In this document: piece by piece, positions 15,498 through 21,010 of the stretch
How positions within the stretch are numbered: position 1 is the first letter of the stretch
Layout: every line of letters starts with the position of its first letter
Position numbers and translations under genes: made by a program
From: Planctomycetales bacterium
Lineage (GTDB): Bacteria > Planctomycetota > Phycisphaerae > SM23-33
Reading direction: 5' to 3'
Length of the DNA stretch: 26,612 nt
Assembly (NCBI GenBank): GCA_030592655.1
Contig: JAUVIQ010000015.1
Span: 1-26,612 of the forward strand
The notes under the pieces: model-generated
The model's input: only the letters and a program-made list of their open reading frames with translations
Database searches by the model: none
What the model was told of the DNA's origin: nothing

Positions 15498-15542
15498 CCA
15501 CGAATTTCACGAATTTAGAAAAATCATTCGTGTAATCCGTGG
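15498..15542. repeat. Short nonamer-type hairpin between the VWA genes
   Basis: CCACGAATTTCACGAAT (15498-15514) pairs with ATTCGTGTAATCCGTGG (15526-15542) over an 11-nt loop, with one mismatched position. It uses the same 9-bp unit as the element at 12318-12416. The remaining gap to 15640 shows no gene. Confidence 0.72.
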
Positions 15543-15640
15543 TTTCTTCCTGCTTCCCGGATCAACTCGGTCGTATTTGTCAATTCTACCTATCTGTCCA
15601 TCTGCTGCAAGGCGTATCTTTCCCGCCCTACACCCTTTCT

Positions 15641-16702
15641 TCACTCACCCGCCTCGACGAACCTGAACGTTCCGGCGTTCTCTTTGGCGATCCTGCGCAG
15701 CACCTTTACCGCATCGGGGCTGTGGTGTCGGTGCAGGATTGTATTAATATGTACATTTCGACCGGCGTTCAAGGTGTTGATTACGCCAAAGACTTTCTGG
15801 TTGTCGGGGAATTCGCCGTCGGTCAGAAGGATGATTAATTTTTCTTTTTTGTCGTTCGGCGTTCTGTTGAGGACCGCAAAGGCCCGTTTCAGTGCGGGGA
15901 TGGGGTCTGTCCGGTTCTCAGGCGTAATGGTTTTCAGGTATTTTATTGCCGCACGCTTATTGGCATCGGTGGCATATACCAGTCGGCGGGGCGGGTTCTC
16001 GCGGAGTTTCCCGGTGGAAAAGAATATCACGTGGAAGGTCGGTTTCGGACGTTTGACTTCAGGCTGGACTCGCCGGCGATCCAGAAGCCGCTTCTTGGGC
16101 TGACACCCCAACTTGCTTATGGACTTTATTAACTCCGCGCGAACTCCGCCGAAGGCGTCCAGCATGGACCCGGAACAGTCCATAAGATAAACAACGTGCC
16201 AGGCATTCCCCTTTGAGCCGATAATTTCAATCTCCGGCGTATCGTCGTCATCGTCGTCATCATCGTCATCGTCGTCATCATCGTCCCCCTTGGTCTTGTC
16301 ATTGTTACGGTCCGGCCAGTCTTCCATGCCTCGAATATCGAATGTCCTCTCCGGGTCCTGGGGTATCGGAATCGTTTCGTCGCTTTTTCTCCAATCGGCT
16401 CGTCGGGGCAGGCGTTCGCGGTCTGTTTCTATCCTGATTTCACCCTGCACGGGAGTGATTTCCTTCCAGTTTTCATCGAGCACATTTACAGTAGTGTCGT
16501 CGGCTTTTACCGGACCGGCCGGCCTGAGCAGCACGATTGTGATGAACGCCAGTATTACCAGGATACCGGCGTGGAAGAACAGGCTTATGACCCAGGGCAT
16601 AAACGACGCGATGGTTCCCATCATTGCAGATTCTTCATCCGGCAGGGTTTGATTGGAGGGCTGCTGGTGGTCGGTGATTTCGCTGTGGTGTTCGGTAGTC
16701 AT
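15641..16702 (-). CDS. VWA protein with TonB-like helix and poly-Asp tract
   Basis: 353 residues from the ATG at 16702 with AGGAG 7 nt upstream. It is a paralogue of the neighbouring VWA protein but has no zinc ribbon. A helix at 34-56 (PWVISLFFHAGILVILAFIT) carries Ser40-x3-His44. A periplasmic linker ends in 15 consecutive Asp (140-154), encoded by mixed GAC/GAT codons. The VWA domain has D175-x-S177-x-S179, T265 and D295 (LLTDGEFPD). A basic insertion (KKRLLDRRRVQPEVKRPK, about 203-220) is absent from the paralogue. The Asp tract could bind Ca2+ or act as a spacer. It is the first gene of the leftward block. I see no convincing promoter; the 395-bp stretch upstream is the likely control region. 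Confidence 0.87.
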   Translation of the reverse strand: MTTEHHSEITDHQQPSNQTLPDEESAMMGTIASFMPWVISLFFHAGILVILAFITIVLLRPAGPVKADDTTVNVLDENWKEITPVQGEIRIETDRERLPRRADWRKSDETIPIPQDPERTFDIRGMEDWPDRNNDKTKGDDDDDDDDDDDDDDDTPEIEIIGSKGNAWHVVYLMDCSGSMLDAFGGVRAELIKSISKLGCQPKKRLLDRRRVQPEVKRPKPTFHVIFFSTGKLRENPPRRLVYATDANKRAAIKYLKTITPENRTDPIPALKRAFAVLNRTPNDKKEKLIILLTDGEFPDNQKVFGVINTLNAGRNVHINTILHRHHSPDAVKVLRRIAKENAGTFRFVEAGE

Positions 16703-17102
16703 AGCCCATCTCCTGTAATTGGAAAGTTCGCTCCGGCAAGTCGCTCAAAGCCCGCGCAGGCCAAGACGACTTTTCCCGCGAAACAATTCCATGAATTCGT
16801 CGCGTTTTTGATAAATAATCAATACAGACCGCGTATTTGCGACGATAACAGGCGGGCCAGGCGTCCCTTCTTCGAACCGCCCGGAGATGGGGCCCGCTTG
16901 GGCAGGATTATATTGGTATGACGTATAAAACCTGCCCGGTGAGTATGTTCTCAGATGTTTTAACTCATCGGCCAATAAAGGCCTTCGCATTCGCTTTTCG
17001 GCGTGATGCGAACACCACTATTACTTCAACCATATTGTAACCGGGAAGTTACGGATGCTGCAAAAATTTTTCTCCGATTTTTCCAGGTATTAGTTAAGTG
17101 TA
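16703..17102. other. Intergenic region between divergent gene blocks
   Basis: About 400 bp between the first leftward VWA gene and the rightward tRNA-Leu. It should hold the promoter of the VWA block but no hexamer pair stands out. A leftward frame at 16745-16990 (81 residues, ending DEFMELFRGKSRLGLRGL) begins with ATG but has no ribosome site. I cannot exclude a small gene (chance about one in four). A small hairpin, GGCCAATAAAGGCC, lies at 16970-16983. Confidence 0.45.
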
Positions 17103-17147
17103 TTTGTGTAATTCGTGAAATTCGCTACAATTCGTGAAATTCGTGTT
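17103..17147 (+). repeat. Nonamer array (ATTCGTGAA) before tRNA-Leu
   Basis: Units TTTGTGTA, ATTCGTGAA, ATTCGCTACA, ATTCGTGAA and ATTCGTGTT occur in one orientation, the same 9-bp unit as at 12318-12416 and 15498-15542. No matching reverse arm is seen here. The third unit is altered and contains a good -10 hexamer (see the promoter entry). Confidence 0.65.
17104..17131 (+). promoter_or_regulatory. Candidate promoter of tRNA-Leu, embedded in the nonamer array
   Basis: TTGTGT (17104-17109), 16-nt spacer, then TACAAT (17126-17131), 19 bp before the tRNA 5' end. The -10 matches five of six consensus bases; the -35 is weaker. It falls exactly where the 9-bp repeat unit is interrupted. The gnd gene lies 88 bp past the tRNA without a clear separate promoter and may be co-transcribed. 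Confidence 0.5.
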
Positions 17148-17150
17148 ACA

Positions 17151-17232
17151 GCGAGGGTGGCGGAATTGGCAGACGCGCCAGGTTTAGGTCCTGGTCCTGA
17201 AAGGGGTGCAGGTTCGAGTCCTGTCCCTCGCA
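17151..17232 (+). tRNA. tRNA-Leu (UAG)
   Basis: Acceptor GCGAGGG pairs with CCCTCGC with discriminator A. The D arm contains GGCGGAATTGGCAGACGCGC. The anticodon arm is CCAGG-TTTAGGT-CCTGG with anticodon TAG. A long variable arm (class II) and the T arm TGCAG-GTTCGAG-TCCTGT follow, all normal for tRNA-Leu. CCA is not encoded; ATG follows directly. Confidence 0.95.
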
Positions 17233-17233
17233 T

Positions 17234-17310
17234 GTATCCCCCGGCAGTGCCGGGGGATACTAATTGACAGAAAGTATCCCCCGGCAGTGCCGGGGGCTAA
17301 TTGACAGAAA
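17234..17310 (+). repeat. Tandem GC hairpins in the gnd leader
   Basis: Two tandem units of 40 and 37 bp. Each has CCCCCGGC-AGT-GCCGGGGG followed by CTAATTGACAGAAA. In the first unit GTATC...GATAC extends the stem to 12 bp. The second has lost four bases (GATA) on the 3' side. The tail of the second unit (AGAAAGGAA) supplies the ribosome binding site of gnd, whose ATG is at 17321. Neither stem is followed by a U-run, so they are not standard terminators. They may mark tRNA 3' processing or control gnd translation. Confidence 0.8.
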
Positions 17311-17320
17311 GGAAAAACAA

Positions 17321-18769
17321 ATGCCGCAAGCAGACATTGGACTAATCGGACTGGCAGTGATGGGCCAGAACCTCGTATTGAATATGGACGACCACGGATT
17401 CACCGTGGCTGTGTTTAATCGCACCGTCAGCAAAGTTGACGACTTCATCAACGGAAGCGCCGCCGGTACGAACATCATAGGAACCCACTCCATCGAGGAG
17501 TTCGTCGCCGCTCTTAAGCGGCCCCGGCGGATGATGCTGCTGGTCAAAGCCGGCCCGGCGGTCGATGACTTCATCGAAAAGGTCATACCACACCTCGAAG
17601 CCGGCGACATCATCATCGACGGCGGAAACAGCAACTACAACGACACTATCCGCCGATGCGAGTACGTCGAATCCAAAGGCCTGCTCTACATCGGTCCGGG
17701 CGTCTCCGGCGGCGAAGAGGGAGCACGCCATGGCCCAAGCATCATGCCCGGCGGAAGCCCTGCCGCATGGGAACACGTAAAACCCATCTTCCAGGCAGTG
17801 TCGGCCAAGAGCGACGGCGAACCCTGCTGCGACTGGGTCGGCGAGAACGGAGCAGGCCATTACGTCAAAATGACGCACAACGGCATCGAGTACGGCGACA
17901 TGCAACTCATCTGCGAAGCCTATTCGCTGATGAATGCTATCGGAATGACACCGGCGGAAATGTCCGAGACATTCACCGAATGGAACAAGGGCGAACTGGA
18001 CAGTTACCTCATCGAAATCACTCGCGACATACTCGCGGCGACCGACCCGGAAACGGGTAAGGCGATGGTCGATGTGATTCTCGACACTGCCGGCCAGAAG
18101 GGCACGGGCAAGTGGACCGGAATCAGCGCGCTGGATATGGGAATACCGCTGACGCTCATAGGCGAGGCTGTATTCGCGCGGTGCCTCTCTGCCCTGAAGG
18201 ACGAGCGGGTCGCTGCCAGCGAAAAACTCCGTGGCCCCAAGCGTATCTTCAAGGGCGACCGCGCCAAATTCGTCGAGGACATTCGCCAGGCGCTGTATGC
18301 CTCGAAAATTATCTCTTACGCGCAGGGGTTCATGCTGCTTCGGGCGGCAGCGGCCGAGTACGGCTGGAACCTCAATTACGGTGGCATCGCGCTGATGTGG
18401 CGGGGCGGGTGCATCATCCGAAGCCAGTTCCTCGGCAGAATCAAGGACGCATACAGCAAGAAGACCCTGCCGACGAATCTGCTGCTTGTACCCTATTTCC
18501 GCAGCGCCGTTCGCAAGGCCAATTCAGCCTGGCGGCGAGTGGTCATCCAGGCAATCCGCCTCGGCATACCCGTCCCTGCGTTCAGTTCAGCCCTGGCGTT
18601 CTACGACGCATACCGCTCCGAACGACTCCCCGCCAATCTGCTCCAGGCCCAGCGGGACTACTTCGGCGCGCATACATACGAGCGGGTCGATAAGCCGCGA
18701 GGCGAGTTCTTCCACACTAACTGGACAGGAACCGGTGGAGACACCACCGCAAGCACGTACACAGCCTGA
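17321..18769 (+). CDS. gnd: 6-phosphogluconate dehydrogenase, decarboxylating
   Basis: 482 residues. Converts 6-phosphogluconate plus NADP+ to ribulose 5-phosphate, CO2 and NADPH in the oxidative pentose phosphate pathway (cytoplasm). The N-terminal Rossmann domain has GLIGLAVMGQN (residues 7-17), and FNRT at 32-35 contacts the NADP phosphate. GGNSNYNDT (101-109), GPGVSGGEEGARHGPSIMPGG (125-145) and Lys183 in KMTHNGIEYGDMQ are the catalytic-site motifs; Glu190 is the general acid. The C-terminal tail (YFGAHTYERVDKPRGEFFHT) covers the substrate of the partner subunit. The length is typical of the long dimeric enzyme. The start is the ATG at 17321 with AAAGG upstream. The frame is open further upstream but only through repeats. 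Confidence 0.97.
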   Translation: MPQADIGLIGLAVMGQNLVLNMDDHGFTVAVFNRTVSKVDDFINGSAAGTNIIGTHSIEEFVAALKRPRRMMLLVKAGPAVDDFIEKVIPHLEAGDIIIDGGNSNYNDTIRRCEYVESKGLLYIGPGVSGGEEGARHGPSIMPGGSPAAWEHVKPIFQAVSAKSDGEPCCDWVGENGAGHYVKMTHNGIEYGDMQLICEAYSLMNAIGMTPAEMSETFTEWNKGELDSYLIEITRDILAATDPETGKAMVDVILDTAGQKGTGKWTGISALDMGIPLTLIGEAVFARCLSALKDERVAASEKLRGPKRIFKGDRAKFVEDIRQALYASKIISYAQGFMLLRAAAAEYGWNLNYGGIALMWRGGCIIRSQFLGRIKDAYSKKTLPTNLLLVPYFRSAVRKANSAWRRVVIQAIRLGIPVPAFSSALAFYDAYRSERLPANLLQAQRDYFGAHTYERVDKPRGEFFHTNWTGTGGDTTASTYTA

Positions 18770-18770
18770 C

Positions 18771-18810
18771 GATTGCGGATTGCGGATTGCAGATTGCGGA
18801 TTACGGATTG
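18771..18810 (+). repeat. Heptamer array (GATTGCG) after gnd
   Basis: Five to six tandem 7-bp units, GATTGCG GATTGCG GATTGCA GATTGCG GATTACG GATTG, begin 1 bp after the gnd stop codon. Only one orientation is present here, unlike the hairpin elements at 6918-7011 and 11174-11285. Confidence 0.8.
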
Positions 18811-18848
18811 AAAAACAGCAGGCCGTGGGATACGCCGAGAAGGACCTG

Positions 18849-19292
18849 ATGAGTAAGTGGAGAAGAAAAGTTGACTACTCTGCGGTTCCGCGATGGGCAA
18901 AACTGATTTTTATAATCGCCTGCGTCAACTGGTTTATCTTTTTCGCTGTGGTCTTTACCATCGGTGGTGTTGCGCTGGATACCCAACCAGCCAACGGCAG
19001 GTTCTACGTCGTAAGCCACGGTGTCCAACAAAAGGACGTGAGTGAGGCCACATGGGTGTTCAGTCTGTTCTACTCATATGCTTCATTGATTCTTTTGCCC
19101 GTTGGGATTTGCTGTGGCGTGGCGTATCTACACCGCATCAAATACAAAGACCTGAAAAAGGAAGAGTCTGTAATACCCAAGTCCGGGCGTGTTTATCTGT
19201 ACATAGCAATAGGTCTTTTCACTGTGATTTGGGTTTACAGTTTGACGGGCGGCCTGATCAGGTCCATATCTGCCTGGATGCGGATGGGATGA
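18849..19292 (+). CDS. Hypothetical membrane protein, three helices
   Basis: 147 residues from the ATG at 18849, with AAGGA 4 nt upstream. It has three hydrophobic segments (about 17-42, 68-94, 114-135). A segment of about 25 residues (ALDTQPANGRFYVVSHGVQQ) lies between the first two, and a basic loop (HRIKYKDLKKEESVIPKSGR) between the last two. By charge rule the second loop is cytoplasmic and the first external. I do not recognise the family. It lies between gnd and an antitoxin gene with its own promoter, so it may belong to the gnd transcript. Confidence 0.68.
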   Translation: MSKWRRKVDYSAVPRWAKLIFIIACVNWFIFFAVVFTIGGVALDTQPANGRFYVVSHGVQQKDVSEATWVFSLFYSYASLILLPVGICCGVAYLHRIKYKDLKKEESVIPKSGRVYLYIAIGLFTVIWVYSLTGGLIRSISAWMRMG

Positions 19293-19330
19293 AAATCCGG
19301 GGAAAGTGCAATTTGTCAAAGCGATGCCAA

Positions 19331-19360
19331 TTGAAATATCCCCTTGTATTCAACTATACT
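19331..19360 (+). promoter_or_regulatory. Promoter for hicB
   Basis: TTGAAA (19331-19336), 18-nt spacer, TATACT (19355-19360); five of six bases match consensus at -35 and at -10. The ribosome site AGGAG is at 19379-19383 and the ATG at 19393. Antitoxin genes of this family are usually autoregulated, but I see no clear operator palindrome. Confidence 0.65.
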
Positions 19361-19392
19361 ATGGGTGTATCGCGGAACAGGAGAAAAGCAGA

Positions 19393-19584
19393 ATGAGCAC
19401 CAACATGACAATGATTTACTGGAAAGGGGAACAATTCTGGCTTGGTAAACTCCTGGAACACCCGGAGATAATGACGCAGGGCGAAACGCTTGAAGAATTG
19501 GAAACCAATATCAGAGAAGCCTATCTTCTGATGGCTATGGACGACGTGCCGGCTGAACACGAATCGAAGGCCATCGCGATATGA
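19393..19584 (+). CDS. hicB: HicB-type antitoxin, orphan
   Basis: 63 residues from the ATG at 19393 with AGGAG 9 nt upstream. It has the small partial-RNase-H-like HicB fold: MIYWKGEQFWLGKLLEHPEI (beta strands), TQGETLEELETNIREAYLLM (helix), then a short tail DDVPAEHESKAIAI. In this subfamily the antitoxin normally neutralises the HicA mRNA interferase encoded directly downstream. Here the toxin is reduced to a C-terminal scrap (see the pseudogene entry), so the gene is an orphan. It could act on other HicA proteins elsewhere or be decaying. Confidence 0.88.
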   Translation: MSTNMTMIYWKGEQFWLGKLLEHPEIMTQGETLEELETNIREAYLLMAMDDVPAEHESKAIAI

Positions 19585-19639
19585 AGAAATCGATCACGCT
19601 TTGGCGAAGCATATCCGCAAATATATGGGGCTGGACTGA
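19581..19639 (+). pseudogene. hicA: Remnant of hicA toxin (C-terminal 18 codons)
   Basis: ATG at 19581 overlaps the hicB stop, as a hicA start normally does, but its frame leads to a short unrelated peptide. In a shifted frame, 19583-19639 encodes EEIDHALAKHIRKYMGLD then stop. This matches the typical HicA end (R-H-x-EI-x-x-x-LA-x-x-I-x-x-x-L). The conserved start (MKxxDL...), the catalytic His region and the double-stranded-RNA-binding core are missing. The simplest reading is an internal deletion that joined the first codons to the last ones out of frame. Confidence 0.72.
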
Positions 19640-19689
19640 GCCGGTATAGCAATGCTTGCCCACTCAACTTTCTTTAAGAGAACAACCGG

Positions 19690-20994
19690 ATGTCAAAGGC
19701 GAAAAAACGTTACGCACAGGTCGGTATGGGCGGCAGGAGCAGGATGTACACGGACGCCATCATCGGCGATTTTTCCGACTCCTGCGAACTGGCGGCGATA
19801 TGCGACAAAAGCGGCGGACGGCTGGACCTGGCCAATCGCCACATTGCCGAACTCGGCGGCTCACCTGCCCCGACGTATCGGGCCGATGATTTCGATAAGA
19901 TGATCGCTGAGGTCAAACCGGACGTCGTTATCGTTACCACAGGTCCGGACGCCACTCACAGCGATTACATCTGCCGGGCGATGGAACTTGGCTGCGACGT
20001 CGTTACCGAAAAACCCATGACCACCGACGCGACCCGCTGCCGGAAAATCCTCAAAACCGCCGCCGAAACCGGTAAAAACCTTCAGGTTACATTCAACTAC
20101 CGCTACGCGCCGCCACGAAGCCAGGTCAGGGAAATAATCGCTTCGGCCGCAATCGGCGAGATTCTCAGCGTCGATTTCGCCTGGCTTCTGGATACGCGCC
20201 ACGGAGCCGATTATTTCCGCCGATGGCACCGCCGCCGCGAAAACTCCGGCTCCCTGCTGGTACACAAGGCTACGCACCATTTCGACCTGGTTAACTGGTG
20301 GCTTGACGATGTGCCGGAGGAGGTTTTCTCTCACGCTTCACTGGCCTACTACACGCCGGCGACGGCGGAACGAATGGGCCTGGCAGGGCGGTCTGAACGA
20401 TGCAGGGATTGCCCCGTCGCCGAGAAGTGCAAGTTCCACCTGGACCTGGCGGATTCGGAAAACATGAAGGAAATGTACCTCGATTGCGAAGACGAACCGG
20501 ACGGATACATCCGCGACAAGTGCGTATTCTCCGACGAGATCGACATCTGGGACAATATGTCGGTTTCGGTCGGGTACAAGCGGGGTGCGTTATTGAATTA
20601 CATCCTTCACGCCTACAGCCCCTACGAAGGCTATCGCATCGCCTTCAACGGGACAAAGGGGCGGCTGGAGCATCACGCCTGCGAGAATACCTACGTCAGC
20701 GGCGACGGAACCGTGCCCGGCGAACTGGTAAAGAAAAATACCACGATTGCACTTATCCCCGAATTTTCCCAGCCGGAGGCGATTGAAGTCAGAACCGGCG
20801 AAGGCGGACACGGCGGCGGCGACACGCTCCTGCTGACGGACATCTTCGACCCCGAAGCCCCAGCCGACCCGCTCAAACGCAAAGCCGGCGCGAGAGACGG
20901 AGCATATTCGATACTTGTCGGCGTGGCTGCCTGCAAGAGCATTGATACAGGAAAGGCAATCAAAATCGCCGACCTGCTGGGAGATGACCAATAA
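19690..20994 (+). CDS. Gfo/Idh/MocA family oxidoreductase
   Basis: 434 residues. The N-terminal Rossmann domain has YAQVGMGGRSRM (8-19) for NAD(P) binding. Asp39 follows strand 2 (ELAAICDK). The family motif EKP is at 107-109 (VVTEKPMTTD), and the proposed catalytic segment GSLLVHKATHHFDLVNWW is at 187-204, with Lys193 and His196/His197. An inserted cysteine cluster (C238-x2-C241-x5-C247, plus C266 and C278) is found in some planctomycete homologues and may bind metal. These enzymes oxidise or reduce sugars, uronates or inositols; the substrate cannot be read from sequence. The gene lies 16 bp ahead of uxaE, so an acidic sugar is a fair guess. Confidence 0.88.
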   Translation: MSKAKKRYAQVGMGGRSRMYTDAIIGDFSDSCELAAICDKSGGRLDLANRHIAELGGSPAPTYRADDFDKMIAEVKPDVVIVTTGPDATHSDYICRAMELGCDVVTEKPMTTDATRCRKILKTAAETGKNLQVTFNYRYAPPRSQVREIIASAAIGEILSVDFAWLLDTRHGADYFRRWHRRRENSGSLLVHKATHHFDLVNWWLDDVPEEVFSHASLAYYTPATAERMGLAGRSERCRDCPVAEKCKFHLDLADSENMKEMYLDCEDEPDGYIRDKCVFSDEIDIWDNMSVSVGYKRGALLNYILHAYSPYEGYRIAFNGTKGRLEHHACENTYVSGDGTVPGELVKKNTTIALIPEFSQPEAIEVRTGEGGHGGGDTLLLTDIFDPEAPADPLKRKAGARDGAYSILVGVAACKSIDTGKAIKIADLLGDDQ

Positions 20995-21010
20995 ACAAGG
21001 AGTTCGATAA

